Shown here in pieces: positions 28,620 to 37,694 of a stretch of 64,000 nucleotides of DNA. The notes under the pieces were generated by a model. The model was not told the DNA's origin. It searched no databases and saw only the letters and a program-made list of their open reading frames with translations. A program made the position numbers and the translations under genes. Every line of letters begins with the position of its first letter. Position 1 is the stretch's first letter. This stretch comes from Paracoccaceae bacterium. Lineage in GTDB: Bacteria > Pseudomonadota > Alphaproteobacteria > Rhodobacterales > Rhodobacteraceae. The stretch lies in the NCBI GenBank assembly GCA_027492585.1, contig JAPUEK010000024.1, positions 42,507-106,506 on the forward strand. Direction: 5' to 3'.

Positions 28620-29579
28620 TCAACGCCGCACGCCCTGCGGCACTCCCGGCAGGACGCAAAGCATCTCATAAAGCAGGTTCGCCCCGATCAGCGCCGTATT
28701 GCCCGAAGGGTCATAGGGGGGGGAGACCTCCACCAGATCGCCGCCGACAAGGTTCAGCCCCACCGCCCCGCGCACGATCTCCAGCCCCTGCCAGATCGTC
28801 AGCCCGCCCGGCTCCACCGTCCCCGTGCCGGGCGCAAAGGCCGGGTCCAGGCTGTCGATGTCATAGGACAGATAGACCGGCGCATCGCCGATCCTGGCGC
28901 GCACCTCCTCCATCAGCGGCTTCAGGCTGCGGTGCCAGCACTCCTCCGCCTGCACCACCGTCCAGCCGTTCCTGCGCCCCCAGTCGAAATCGTCGGGGCT
29001 GTAGCCGGTGCCGCGCAGACCGATCTGGAACACCTTGTCATTGATCAGGCAGCCGTCCTCCCAGGCCCGCCGGAAGGGGCAGCCATGCGCCACCTTCTCA
29101 CCGAACATCGTGTCGTTGATATCGGCATGGGCATCGACATGGATCAGCGCCACCGGCCCGTGCTTCTTCTTCATCGCCCGCAGGATCGGCCACGTCAGCG
29201 TATGGTCGCCGCCGAGCGTCAGGGGGATCGCCCCGGCCGCCAGCACCCCGTCATAATAATCGGTGATGATGTCCACCGTCTTCTTCAGGTCGAAGGTATT
29301 GACCGGCACATCGCCGATATCGGCCACCTGCAGATGCTCGAATGGCGCGGCCCCCGTCGCCATGTTGAAGGGCCGCAGCATCCGGCTCTCGTCCCGGATC
29401 TGCCGGGGGCCGAGCCTCGTGCCGGAGCGGTTGGAGGTGCCGTGATCCATCGGAATGCCGATGAAGGCCACGTCGAGCCCCGCCGCCCCCACCTGCGCCG
29501 GCAGCCGCATCATCGTCGCCGGCCCGCCGAACCGCGCCATCTCATTGCCGCCCAAAGGCTGATTGAACCCGGCCATCAT
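28620..29579 (-). CDS. speB: Agmatinase/ureohydrolase family enzyme
   Basis: The product is 319 residues from ATG at 29579, behind a perfect GGAGGGA site; the next codon is also ATG. Binuclear manganese ligands of ureohydrolases are all present: LGGDHTLTWP, HVDAHADIND and SYDIDSLDPAFAPGTG. Agmatinase makes putrescine and urea from agmatine. Related family members act on guanidinobutyrate or proclavaminate, and motif reading cannot separate these. It is followed by the convergent fliG and preceded by the acpP terminator. Confidence 0.85.
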   Translation of the reverse strand: MMAGFNQPLGGNEMARFGGPATMMRLPAQVGAAGLDVAFIGIPMDHGTSNRSGTRLGPRQIRDESRMLRPFNMATGAAPFEHLQVADIGDVPVNTFDLKKTVDIITDYYDGVLAAGAIPLTLGGDHTLTWPILRAMKKKHGPVALIHVDAHADINDTMFGEKVAHGCPFRRAWEDGCLINDKVFQIGLRGTGYSPDDFDWGRRNGWTVVQAEECWHRSLKPLMEEVRARIGDAPVYLSYDIDSLDPAFAPGTGTVEPGGLTIWQGLEIVRGAVGLNLVGGDLVEVSPPYDPSGNTALIGANLLYEMLCVLPGVPQGVRR

Positions 29580-29620
29580 CCGTCCCTCCGTTTTCGGCAA
29601 TCCTAGCGGGGCAAAATGAA

Positions 29621-29645
29621 AAAGGCACCCCGCAGGGTGCCTTTT
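29621..29645 (-). terminator. Rho-independent terminator of the fab operon
   Basis: AAAGGCACCC-cgca-GGGTGCCTTTT lies 22 bases after the acpP stop on the minus strand, and is symmetrical with A- and T-runs. Confidence 0.88.
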
Positions 29646-29666
29646 CCGAAACCGATGCCCGAAAGA

Positions 29667-29900
29667 TCAGGCGGCCGAGGAGATGAACTTCACCGCATCG
29701 CCGAAGGTCTGGATGGTTTCGGCGGCGTCATCCGGGATCTCGATGCCGAATTCTTCCTCGAAAGCCATGACCAGCTCGACCGTGTCGAGGCTGTCAGCGC
29801 CGAGATCGTCGATGAACGAGGCGTTCTCGGTCACTTTCTCGGCTTCGACGCCGAGATGCTCGACGACGATTTTCTTCACGCGATCAGCGATGTCGCTCAT
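29667..29900 (-). CDS. acpP: Acyl carrier protein
   Basis: The product is 77 acidic residues. The phosphopantetheine serine lies in [16 protein letters not shown]. It carries growing acyl chains for fatty-acid synthesis. It is downstream of fabG on the same strand (177 bases apart) and followed directly by a strong terminator, so the usual fabF partner is not next in line. Confidence 0.97.
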   Translation of the reverse strand: MSDIADRVKKIVVEHLGVEAEKVTENASFIDDLGADSLDTVELVMAFEEEFGIEIPDDAAETIQTFGDAVKFISSAA

Positions 29901-30076
29901 GTCACTTCCTCTTTCACATTGCGGGGGTCGCCCCCGATAATCTCATGTCTGGCGGAAGGGCCGTTCCGCTCCGGTCCGGCCCCCCTGCGCCGTCGATTCC
30001 GAAGGACCGCAGGCTTGCCGGGGCCTATAGCAAGCACGGGGCCACATGGCAAACCCTTTCAAGGCTGCCCCGGCGC

Positions 30077-30814
30077 TCAGACCATCGCCATGCCGCCGTT
30101 CACATGCAGCACCGCGCCGGTGACATAACCGGCCTCGGGGCTGGCAAGGTAAAGCACCGCCGCGCCGATCTCCTCCGGTCCGCCCATGCGCCCGGCGGGG
30201 ATCTGGGTCAGGATGCGGCCCTTCTGCTCGTCGTTGAGCTTGTCGGTCATCGCGGTCGCAATGAAGCCCGGCGCCACGCAGTTCACGGTGATGTTGCGGC
30301 TCGCCACCTCGGCGGCCAGCGATTTCGACATGCCGACCATCCCGGCCTTCGAGGCGGCATAATTCCCCTGCCCCGGATTGCCGGTCGCCCCCACCACGGA
30401 AGAGATGTTGACGATCCGCCCCCAGCGGGCCTTCATCATCCCGCGCAGCACCCCCCGGCAGAGCCGGAAGGTCGAGGTCAGGTTCACGTCCAGCACCGAC
30501 TGCCACTCCTCATCCGACATCCGCATGAAGAGGTTGTCGCGGGTGATCCCGGCATTGTTCACCAGCACGTCGACCGATCCCATCGCCGCCGCCGCCGCCT
30601 TCGGCAGCGCCTCGACCGCCGCGGCATCCGAAAGGTTGCAGGCCAGCACATGCGCCCGCGATCCAAGTTCCGCCGCCAGCTCCTCCAGCGGGCCGGTCCG
30701 CGTGCCGGAAAGCGCAACGCTCGCCCCCGCCCCGTGCAGGGCGCGCGCGATCTCGGCCCCGATCCCGCCCGAAGCCCCGGTGATCAGCGCATTTTTCCCT
30801 GTCAGATCAAACAT
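30077..30814 (-). CDS. fabG: 3-oxoacyl-[acyl-carrier-protein] reductase
   Basis: The product is 245 residues from ATG at 30814 (MFDLTGKNALITGASGG). It is a classical short-chain dehydrogenase with the cofactor loop TGASGGIG, NNAG, catalytic serine in NISSVVG and YxxxK in NYAASKAG. It reduces 3-oxoacyl-ACP with NADPH. The start was chosen because it begins the Rossmann fold and follows AGGACA. It lies between fabD and acpP. Confidence 0.95.
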   Translation of the reverse strand: MFDLTGKNALITGASGGIGAEIARALHGAGASVALSGTRTGPLEELAAELGSRAHVLACNLSDAAAVEALPKAAAAAMGSVDVLVNNAGITRDNLFMRMSDEEWQSVLDVNLTSTFRLCRGVLRGMMKARWGRIVNISSVVGATGNPGQGNYAASKAGMVGMSKSLAAEVASRNITVNCVAPGFIATAMTDKLNDEQKGRILTQIPAGRMGGPEEIGAAVLYLASPEAGYVTGAVLHVNGGMAMV

Positions 30815-30867
30815 GTCCTGTCCTTCCCGTTCGGCCCGGCCCCGCCGGAAAGCCTCATCCACTGTGT

Positions 30868-30924
30868 CCAAATATCCTCGGGGGGTGAGGCGCAACGCGC
30901 CGAGGGGGGCAGACAGCCCCCCTT
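30868..30924. repeat. ATATCC 3'-end repeat between fabD and fabG
   Basis: AAATATCCTCGGGGGGTGA is followed by AGGGGGGCAGACAGCCCCCCT. It matches the right half of the large element ending at 25656. Here it lies inside the fabD-fabG-acpP unit, so it need not stop all transcription. Confidence 0.6.
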
Positions 30925-30929
30925 CGCCC

Positions 30930-31859
30930 CTAGCCTTTCACCGCCGCAATATCCTCGGGCAGGCCTATCGCCCGCGTCACCGCCCCGGAGGCGATGCGCT
31001 TGATCATCCCCGACAGCGCCTTGCCCGCCCCGATCTCCCAGAATTCGGTGACGCCCGCGCCCTCCATCCACAGGACACTCTCGCGCCAGCGGACCGAGCC
31101 CGTCACCTGCGCCACCAGAAGCGCGCGGATGCGGTCCGGCTCCGTCACCGCCTCGGCGCGCACATTGACGACGACCGGCACTTTCGGCGCGGCGATCACC
31201 ACCCCGGCGAGCGCCTCTGCCATCACCGCCGCCGCCGGCTGCATCAGCGCGCAATGGAAGGGCGCGCTGACCGGCAGCAGGATCGCGCGCTTTGCCCCGC
31301 GCGCCTTGGCGATCTCCAGAGCCCGCTCGACCGCGCCCCTGTGACCCGAGACGACGACCTGAGCCGGATCATTGTCATTGGCCGCCTGACAGACCTCGCC
31401 CTGCGCGGCCTCGGCGGCGACCTCGGCAGCCGCTGCGAAATCGAGCCCCAGAAGCGCCGCCATGGCCCCGACGCCGACCGGCACCGCCTCCTGCATGGCC
31501 CGCCCGCGGGTCCGCAGAAGCCGCGCCGTATCGGCAAGTCCCAGCGATCCGGCCGCACAAAGCGCGGAATATTCGCCAAGGCTGTGGCCCGCGACGAAAG
31601 CCGCATGATCGAGCCCGATCCCCTCCGCCTCAAGCGCCCGCAGCGCCGCGATCGAGGTCGCCATCAGCGCCGGCTGGGCATTCTGCGTCAGGGTCAGCTC
31701 GGCAATATCGCCCTCCCAGATCAGCGCGGAGAGTTTCTCTCCCAAAGCCGCATCCACCTCGTCGAAGACGGCTTTCGCGGCCGGATAGGCCTCGGCCAGA
31801 GCCCGGCCCATGCCGATGGTCTGGGCGCCCTGCCCCGGAAATACAAATGCACGGCTCAT
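30930..31859 (-). CDS. fabD: Malonyl-CoA:ACP transacylase
   Basis: The product is 309 residues from ATG at 31859 (MSRAFVFPGQGAQ). The active-site serine is in GHSLGEYSAL, with supporting motifs FPGQGAQ, NAQPALMATS, and the histidine in SAPFHCALM. It loads malonate onto ACP, the start of the fab pathway in this operon (fabD, fabG, acpP). It is divergent from rpsF. Confidence 0.96.
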   Translation of the reverse strand: MSRAFVFPGQGAQTIGMGRALAEAYPAAKAVFDEVDAALGEKLSALIWEGDIAELTLTQNAQPALMATSIAALRALEAEGIGLDHAAFVAGHSLGEYSALCAAGSLGLADTARLLRTRGRAMQEAVPVGVGAMAALLGLDFAAAAEVAAEAAQGEVCQAANDNDPAQVVVSGHRGAVERALEIAKARGAKRAILLPVSAPFHCALMQPAAAVMAEALAGVVIAAPKVPVVVNVRAEAVTEPDRIRALLVAQVTGSVRWRESVLWMEGAGVTEFWEIGAGKALSGMIKRIASGAVTRAIGLPEDIAAVKG

Positions 31860-32067
31860 CGCGGCCCTCCCTCGTTTTCTCCCGCATACCCTGTGCTTCC
31901 GCGCGAAGCAACGCCAGCCCCCACGGGCGGGTTGCATCCCCGGCCTCTTTCTGTATAAGGCCGCATCCTTTCCGGATTTCCATGAACCGGCGCAGCCTCT
32001 CGTGGACGGGCTTCGGAAAGGCTCTTGCCCGTCCTATGAAATGCGCCTTGAACATATCGGAGTGCAC

Positions 32068-32529
32068 ATGCCGCTTTACGAGCATGTTTTCATCTCGCGT
32101 CAGGACCTGTCCAACGCGCAAGCTGAAGGCCTTGTGGAACACTTCTCGACCGTTCTCGCGGACAATGGCGGCAAAGTCGTCGAAAGCGAGTACTGGGGCG
32201 TGAAGACCATGGCCTACAAGATCAACAAGAACCGCAAAGGCCACTATGCCCTGCTGAAATCCGATGCTCCGGCCTCGGCCGTGCAGGAGATGGAACGCCT
32301 GATGCGCCTGCATGACGACGTGATGCGCGTGCTGACCATCAAGGTCGACACCCATGCCGACGGCCCGTCCGTGCAGATGCAGAAGCGCGACGACCGTGAG
32401 CGCGGCGACCGCCCCGAGGGTGGTTTCGGCGGCGAACGTCGTGAGCGGCCCTCCTTCGGGGATCGTCCCGACCGTGGGGGTGATCGTGGTGGCGACCGCG
32501 GTGGTGACCGTGGCGGCTTCCGTCGCTGA
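32068..32529 (+). CDS. rpsF: 30S ribosomal protein S6
   Basis: The product is 153 residues from ATG at 32068 (MPLYEHVFISRQDLS), behind CGGAGTG. The S6 core ends near residue 100 (LTIKVDTHADGPS). A tail of about 45 residues rich in Arg, Gly and Asp follows, made of repeated DRGG units. S6 binds S18 in the small subunit platform. It is the first gene of the rpsF-rpsR-rplI operon. Confidence 0.96.
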   Translation: MPLYEHVFISRQDLSNAQAEGLVEHFSTVLADNGGKVVESEYWGVKTMAYKINKNRKGHYALLKSDAPASAVQEMERLMRLHDDVMRVLTIKVDTHADGPSVQMQKRDDRERGDRPEGGFGGERRERPSFGDRPDRGGDRGGDRGGDRGGFRR

Positions 32530-32552
32530 TCTTGAGATAAGGACCATAACCC

Positions 32553-32780
32553 ATGGCGAACAAACCGTTTTTCCGCCGCCGCAAGGTTTGCCCCTTCTCG
32601 GGCGACAATGCTCCGGCGATCGACTACAAAGACACCCGTCTGCTGCAGCGCTACATCTCCGAGCGCGGCAAGATCGTTCCCTCGCGCATCACCGCCGTCT
32701 CGGCCAAGAAGCAGCGTGAACTGGCGCAAGCCATCAAACGCGCCCGCTTCCTCGCCCTGCTGCCCTATGCCGTGAAATAA
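32553..32780 (+). CDS. rpsR: 30S ribosomal protein S18
   Basis: The product is 75 residues with the typical [14 protein letters not shown] start and the RNA-binding core [20 protein letters not shown]. It starts 23 bases after rpsF and pairs with S6 in the ribosome. Confidence 0.97.
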   Translation: MANKPFFRRRKVCPFSGDNAPAIDYKDTRLLQRYISERGKIVPSRITAVSAKKQRELAQAIKRARFLALLPYAVK

Positions 32781-32792
32781 GGAGCAGATGAC

Positions 32793-33368
32793 ATGCAAGT
32801 GATCCTCCTTCAGCGCGTGGCCAAGCTTGGCCAGATGGGTGAAGTCGTCAACGTCAAGGACGGCTACGCCCGCAACTTCCTGCTGCCGCAAGGCAAGGCC
32901 CTGCGCGCCAACGAGTCGAACATCAAGTCGTTCGAAGCGAAGAAAGCCCAGCTCGAAGTCCAGAACCTCGAGACGAAGAAAGAAGCCGAAGCCGTGGGCG
33001 CCAAGCTCGACGGTCAGGCCTTCGTGGTGATTCGCTCCGCTTCCGATGCGGGCGCGCTCTACGGCTCCGTCACCACCCGTGACGCCGCCGATGCCGCGAC
33101 CGCCGGCGGCTTCACCGTGAACCGTGGTCAGGTGGTCCTCGACCGTCCGATCAAGGATCTGGGCCTGCACACCGTCTCGGTGGTGCTGCACCCGGAAGTC
33201 ACCGTGAAGATCACGCTGAACGTGGCGCGTTCGGTCGAAGAAGCCGAACTGCAGGCCTCGGGCAAATCCATCCAGGAGCTTGCCGCCGAAGCCGAAGCCG
33301 CTGCCGAATTCGAGATCGCCGAGCTTTTCGACGAGATGGGCGCGGCCCAGGACGGCGAAGACCTCTGA
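32793..33368 (+). CDS. rplI: 50S ribosomal protein L9
   Basis: The product is 191 residues. The N-terminal domain [20 protein letters not shown] is characteristic, followed by the long connecting helix. At 191 residues it is longer than the roughly 150 of enterobacteria because of an Ala/Glu-rich C-terminal extension ([18 protein letters not shown]), common in alphaproteobacteria. It is the last gene of the operon and is followed by a strong hairpin. Confidence 0.97.
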   Translation: MQVILLQRVAKLGQMGEVVNVKDGYARNFLLPQGKALRANESNIKSFEAKKAQLEVQNLETKKEAEAVGAKLDGQAFVVIRSASDAGALYGSVTTRDAADAATAGGFTVNRGQVVLDRPIKDLGLHTVSVVLHPEVTVKITLNVARSVEEAELQASGKSIQELAAEAEAAAEFEIAELFDEMGAAQDGEDL

Positions 33369-33390
33369 TCCTTTCGGGATCTGTGACAGG

Positions 33391-33424
33391 ACCGCGCGGG
33401 GGCAACCTCGCGCGGTTTTTCTTT
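33391..33424 (+). terminator. Rho-independent terminator after rplI
   Basis: ACCGCGCG pairs with CGCGCGGT and is followed by TTTTTCTTTT, 22 bases past the rplI stop. The following 270 bases to 33695 show no gene. Confidence 0.9.
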
Positions 33425-33695
33425 TGGGCGGGATCTGGCCTCCGCCCGCAGGGGCAAGACCCTGCGCTGTCCTGGCGCCGCACCTCCCGATCCGCGCCTT
33501 CCCAAAGCCCCGCCGCAATCGCAGGGTGCCTGCCGCCCCCCGTCCGGCCCGACAGATCGGCAGCGCCTCTTGCGGCCGACGGTCTACCCACACGCCGCCA
33601 ACGAACCGCCGACAAGCCGCCCAAGACCCCCGATTGCGACTGCGCCAAGTCGGAAACCGGAAAGACCGGGCGGGGCGGCGGGATAGGCTCCGGCC

Positions 33696-34622
33696 ATGGC
33701 CCTCTCGCGCAACTCCGCCGGTATCCTCTGCCTCGTCGCCGGTATCGCGGTGTTTTCGGTGCAGGATCTGATCCTGAAATGGCTGTCCGGCAGCTATCCC
33801 CTGCATCAGGCCATGGTGCTGCGGAGCCTGACGGCCATCCCCTTCATGCTGGGCCTCGTCTGGTGGTTCGACGGCTCGCTCCGCAGCCTCGTCACCCGCG
33901 GCTGGCTGGCGATGTTCCTGCGCGGCTTGCTGAATTTCACCGCCTATACGGCCTATTACCTCGCCCTCGCCGCCCTGCCGATGGCGACGACGGTGGCGCT
34001 CTACTTCACCGCGCCACTGATCATCACCGTGCTGTCGGTGGCGATGCTGGGGGAGAAGGTCTCCCTCCCCCGCTGGGTCGCGGTGCTGCTCGGCTTTGCC
34101 GGGGTGGTGGTGATGGTCCAGCCCGGCAGCGATCTTTTCGACTGGGCCGCCCTGCTGCCGATCTTCTGCGGCTTCGCCTATGCCCTGTCGATGATCCTCG
34201 CCCGCACCATGGGCCGCAGGGACAGCGCCGCCGCCATGGCCTTCTGGGGCAACCTCGCCTTTCTCGGCTGCGCGGCGGTGCTTTCCGCCTATTACGGCAG
34301 CGGCGCCCATGTCGGAGAAAGCCACCCGAGCCTCGCCTTCCTCACCCGTGGCTGGGTGATGCCGACCCGCTTCGACCTGTTCCTTATGTGCGCCTGCGGG
34401 GGGATCGCCGCCGTAGGGCTGACGCTGCTGACCCAGGCCTACCGGATCGGGCAATCCTCCGTCGTGGCGCCGTTCGAGTTCAGCTTCGCCTTCTGGGGCC
34501 TGCTCTGGGGCTGGCTCGTCTGGGGCGATCTGCCGAACGGCTGGGGCTGGTTCGGCATCGCCCTGATCATCGCCGCCGGCATCTATGTGCTGCGCGGCAC
34601 CGAGCCAGAGCCTGCATCCTGA
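33696..34622 (+). CDS. EamA/DMT-family transporter
   Basis: The product is 308 residues with ten predicted membrane helices in two EamA halves (first half MALSRNSAGILCLVAGIAV onward, second half from LLPIFCGFAYALSMILA). The duplicated drug/metabolite transporter pattern and length are typical, as are FTAPLIITVLSVAMLGEKV and the repeat of this motif in half two. The substrate cannot be predicted. The start codon has no strong ribosome site, so it could vary slightly. Confidence 0.88.
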   Translation: MALSRNSAGILCLVAGIAVFSVQDLILKWLSGSYPLHQAMVLRSLTAIPFMLGLVWWFDGSLRSLVTRGWLAMFLRGLLNFTAYTAYYLALAALPMATTVALYFTAPLIITVLSVAMLGEKVSLPRWVAVLLGFAGVVVMVQPGSDLFDWAALLPIFCGFAYALSMILARTMGRRDSAAAMAFWGNLAFLGCAAVLSAYYGSGAHVGESHPSLAFLTRGWVMPTRFDLFLMCACGGIAAVGLTLLTQAYRIGQSSVVAPFEFSFAFWGLLWGWLVWGDLPNGWGWFGIALIIAAGIYVLRGTEPEPAS

Positions 34623-34648
34623 CGATCACGGACAAGAGCCCCTTCCCC

Positions 34649-34706
34649 CTTCATCTTGCCATAAATATCCTGCGGGGAGGTCCGGAGGGGTGCAAAACCC
34701 CTCCGG
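34649..34706. repeat. ATATCC repeat with GGAGGGG hairpin (copy A)
   Basis: TTCATCTTGCC is followed by AAATATCCTGCGGGGAGGTC and a perfect hairpin CCGGAGGGG-tgcaaaa-CCCCTCCGG (34682-34706). It is nearly identical to 37695-37752. It lies between converging genes and is a likely bidirectional terminator. Confidence 0.7.
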
Positions 34707-34727
34707 CGCCTGCCAGACATCCAGCCG

Positions 34728-35474
34728 CTAGCCGAGCGCCCCGAACCGTTCCTTCACCGCCGCCACATGATCCGCAAGCGCGGGCTGCTTCTGCCACTGG
34801 CCGAGCAGATCCACCCAATGCAGCGGCACGAAGGTCACATTGTCCCCCGTCACCCGGTCGGCGAAATCCGCAAGCTCCTGCCGGTGAAGCGCAATCCGTT
34901 CCGCACTCACCGCCTTGCCCGAGGCCCAGACCGGCGGCTCGGCGTAAAGATAGACCAGCACAGCCCCGCGCGCACGTTTCTGTCCCTGGGTGTAAAGGCC
35001 ATAGGCGTGCTTGATCAGCTGCACTGCATCAAGAGTGTCATAGCCCATCCGACCCGCCACAAGATCGTCGCGCAAGGCCGTATAGCGGCTCATCTTTTCG
35101 CCCCAGACCGGGCGGTCGTAGACTTCGGAGAAACCGCTCTGCTTGCCCGGACGGAACGGCTCGTAGCGCTTGCTTTCCACCCCGATCAGCGTCGTCGCCG
35201 TCTCGATCCCGACATCGAGCCAGGGGTGGCGCCCGCCCGACCAGGGAAAGCGCATCTCCGCCTCCAGCTCCACGTCCAGCGGCTGCCCCGCCGGCACCCC
35301 CGGCAGGGGCGGCAGCAGCGCGGGCCGCTCCAGAAACCAGCCGAAGGCATTGGCGACAAGGGCCGCCGAGGACTCCGGGCTGTCGAACTTGCCGGAGCGC
35401 AGCTCATTGCCCGGCGATCGGCTCAGGCAGGCGAGGATCTTCTCCTCGGGCAGATCGGGCAGGAAATCCGGCAT
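34728..35474 (-). CDS. Putative PD-(D/E)XK nuclease-like protein (PGN_0703-like)
   Basis: The product is 248 residues from ATG at 35474 (MPDFLPDLPEEKI). A candidate PD-(D/E)XK nuclease core is visible: LDVGIETATTLIGVESKRYE, with Asp, then a hydrophobic strand ending in Glu-Ser-Lys, preceded by an acidic VELEAEMRF. This resembles restriction-endonuclease-like proteins of the PGN_0703 type; the evidence is motif-level only. A basic segment QGQKRARGAVLVYLYAEPP follows. It has no methyltransferase or specificity partner nearby. It lies 23 bases beyond the trigger factor terminator and might depend on its own promoter. Confidence 0.6.
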   Translation of the reverse strand: MPDFLPDLPEEKILACLSRSPGNELRSGKFDSPESSAALVANAFGWFLERPALLPPLPGVPAGQPLDVELEAEMRFPWSGGRHPWLDVGIETATTLIGVESKRYEPFRPGKQSGFSEVYDRPVWGEKMSRYTALRDDLVAGRMGYDTLDAVQLIKHAYGLYTQGQKRARGAVLVYLYAEPPVWASGKAVSAERIALHRQELADFADRVTGDNVTFVPLHWVDLLGQWQKQPALADHVAAVKERFGALG

Positions 35475-35496
35475 CGTCTTCTCTTCCTTCCATGAA

Positions 35497-35523
35497 AAAG
35501 GCCGCCCGAAAGGGCGGCCTTTC
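35497..35523 (-). terminator. Rho-independent terminator after tig
   Basis: AAAGGCCGCCC-gaaa-GGGCGGCCTTT with flanking A/T bases lies 18 bases past the tig stop on the minus strand. Confidence 0.88.
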
Positions 35524-35540
35524 CGCAATCTTTCAGACGA

Positions 35541-36875
35541 TCAAAGCTCGTCCAGAGCCTCGACGGCCTTCTGCAGCTCTTCCTTCGTCACGGTCTTGTC
35601 GGTGACTTTCGCCCCGGCAACGATGTGATCCACCACCTTGTCCTCGAAGACCGGGGCGCGCAGCTGCTGCTGCATCTGGGGGTTCTTCTGCACGAATTCG
35701 AAGAAGGCGCGCTCCTGCCCCGGATACTGACGGGCTGCGGCAAGAACCGCCTGCGTCATCTCGGCATCCGAAACCGTCACCTCGGCCTTGCGGCCCACTT
35801 CGGCCAGCACGAGGCCAAGGCGCACGCGACGCTCGGCCAGTTTCTTGTGCTCATCGGTGGTTTCGACATTGCCGTGGTTGTGGTCATGCACATCCGGGTT
35901 TTCTTCATGCCAGAGCTGGTGCGCGATCTGCGCGGCTTCGGCATCGACGAGGGCGGCGGGCAGATCGAACTTCACCTGCGCGTCGAGCTGGTCGAGAAGG
36001 CTGCGCTTCAGCACCGCACGGGCGGCGCCGGTGTATTCGGCCTCCAGACGCTCGGCGATCTGGCCTTTCAGCGCAGCGAGGTCTTCGGCGCCGTATTTCT
36101 TGGCCAGCTCGTCATCGAGTTCGGCCGGAACCGGCTTCTTCAGCTCCTTGACGGTGCAGGCGAACACCGCCGCCTTGCCCGCAAGATGGGCCGCGCCGTA
36201 GTTTTCCGGGAAGGTCACGTTGACGGAGACCTCATCGCCCACGGCCGCGCCGACGAGCTGGTCTTCAAAGCCCGGAATGAAGGAGTTGGAGCCGAGGACC
36301 AGCGGATAATCCTCGCCCGAGCCGCCTTCGAACAGCTCGCCATCGACCGAGCCCTTGAAGTCGATCGTCACCTGATCGCCGTCCTTGGCCTTGGCACCCT
36401 TCTTCTTCTCGGTGAAAGATTGCGCGGTCGCGGCGAGGTTTTTCAGCGCCTCTTCGATGGCGCCCTCATCGGCCTTCACCGCCAGACGGTCGAGCGTGAT
36501 CTTGCCGGCATCGACATCCGGGATCGGCGGCAGGGCTTCGTAGGACATCTCGACGACGACATCCTGACCTTCGGCCCAGGTCTCGCCGCCGACCATCTTC
36601 ACTTCGGGCTGAAGCGCGGGACGGTCGCCCGACCTCTCGAAGTGGTCCTTCATCGCGCCGTCGATCGCATCCTGCATCGCATCGCCCAGAAGGCGCGAGC
36701 CGAACTGCTTTTTCAGGATCGCCAGCGGCACCTTGCCCTTGCGGAAGCCCTTGATTTCGACCTCGGGCTGCGCCTCGATCAGTTTTTCCTGCACTTTGGC
36801 TTCCAGCTCAGCCGCCGTCACCGTGATGGTGTAGCCGCGCTTGAGGCCGTCTTTCAGGGTCTCGGTGACTTGCAT
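35541..36875 (-). CDS. tig: Trigger factor
   Basis: The product is 444 residues. The N-terminal ribosome-binding domain carries the signature [17 protein letters not shown]. The central FKBP-type prolyl isomerase domain contains [21 protein letters not shown] long helical C-terminal chaperone domain follows. It binds nascent chains at the ribosome exit. The start follows AAGGACG. A short His/Asn-rich insert (HDHNHGNVE) lies in the C-terminal domain. The gene is 23 bases from tRNA-Leu(UAG) on the same strand. Confidence 0.96.
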   Translation of the reverse strand: MQVTETLKDGLKRGYTITVTAAELEAKVQEKLIEAQPEVEIKGFRKGKVPLAILKKQFGSRLLGDAMQDAIDGAMKDHFERSGDRPALQPEVKMVGGETWAEGQDVVVEMSYEALPPIPDVDAGKITLDRLAVKADEGAIEEALKNLAATAQSFTEKKKGAKAKDGDQVTIDFKGSVDGELFEGGSGEDYPLVLGSNSFIPGFEDQLVGAAVGDEVSVNVTFPENYGAAHLAGKAAVFACTVKELKKPVPAELDDELAKKYGAEDLAALKGQIAERLEAEYTGAARAVLKRSLLDQLDAQVKFDLPAALVDAEAAQIAHQLWHEENPDVHDHNHGNVETTDEHKKLAERRVRLGLVLAEVGRKAEVTVSDAEMTQAVLAAARQYPGQERAFFEFVQKNPQMQQQLRAPVFEDKVVDHIVAGAKVTDKTVTKEELQKAVEALDEL

Positions 36876-36898
36876 CTATCGTCCTTCTCATCCCAAAC

Positions 36899-36983
36899 TG
36901 GTGCGGGTGGAGGGACTTGAACCCCCACGCCTTGCGGCGCCGGAACCTAAATCCGGTGCGTCTGCCAATTCCGCCACACCCGC
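36899..36983 (-). tRNA. tRNA-Leu (anticodon UAG)
   Basis: The minus-strand cloverleaf has acceptor GCGGGTG pairing with CACCCGC and encoded CCA (36899-36901). The anticodon stem CCGGA/TCCGG encloses TTTAGGT, giving anticodon UAG. A long class II variable arm (CGCCGCAAGGCGT) is present. It shares most of its acceptor and D-arm sequence with tRNA-Leu(CAA) at 11177. Confidence 0.95.
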
Positions 36984-37180
36984 AAATTGCCCAAGACGAC
37001 CCTGCCCCGCCCGAAAGCCGGATCAGAACCGCCTTGCAAATCCGCGCCCTTCTAACAAAGGCCCGCGGGGGAAGCGAGAGGAAAAAATGGCGGCGAAATC
37101 TGTGGAAAACTCTCGCCGTCAACGCAGAATTGCCGTAATCTTGCGAAAAAACAAAGAGCAGTATGAGGCAGGAGTTCCCG

Positions 37181-37666
37181 ATGTCACATGTGGCAATTGG
37201 GCGGATTTCGGCGGAAGCGCCGCAATCTGCGGAAGTACAGGCCCATGGCCTGCTGATGGGAACGCGGATTCTGACCGCGGATGGCGAATTGCCGGTGGAA
37301 TTCCTGATGCCGGGGGACCGGATCGTCACCCGCTCCGGCACGAGGGTTCTGCGCGGGGTGGAGTGTCAGGTGATCCGCCATGCCCGCGTGATCCGGATGG
37401 AGGCCGACAGCCTCGGCGCCGGCCGCCCTGAGGGGCCGCTGGTGGTGACGCCCGACCAGCCGGTCCTCTTGCGCGACTGGCGCGCGCGGGCGCTGACCGG
37501 GCAGGCCGAAGCGCATCTTGCCGCGGACCGTCTGGTCGATGGCGCCCTCGTCCGCTCCGGAGTGGAAAGCGAGGCGCGGCTTTTCCGCCTGCGCTTCGAT
37601 ACGGATGTGGTGATCTATGCCGGCGGGCTGGAACTGCCCTGCGCGGCGCTGCCGGTGACCGCCTGA
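37181..37666 (+). CDS. Stand-alone Hint-domain protein lacking catalytic residues
   Basis: The product is 161 residues from ATG at 37181, behind CAGGAG; an upstream in-frame ATG at 37163 has no such site. It aligns by eye to the Hint_2 domains of the RTX proteins at 3384 and 7353: GTRILTADGELPVEFLMPGDRIVTRSG corresponds to their GEVxVxxLxxGDRxxTRD region, here shown only in part. The autocatalytic Cys is replaced (GLLMGTRIL) and the block-B SPxHR motif reads VVTPDQPVLL, so neither Cys nor His is kept. It has no RTX repeats and no signal peptide. Self-cleavage is therefore unlikely; a binding or structural role is possible. Confidence 0.72.
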   Translation: MSHVAIGRISAEAPQSAEVQAHGLLMGTRILTADGELPVEFLMPGDRIVTRSGTRVLRGVECQVIRHARVIRMEADSLGAGRPEGPLVVTPDQPVLLRDWRARALTGQAEAHLAADRLVDGALVRSGVESEARLFRLRFDTDVVIYAGGLELPCAALPVTA

Positions 37667-37694
37667 CCCCCTTCGGACCGGGCGCGGCGCCCCC

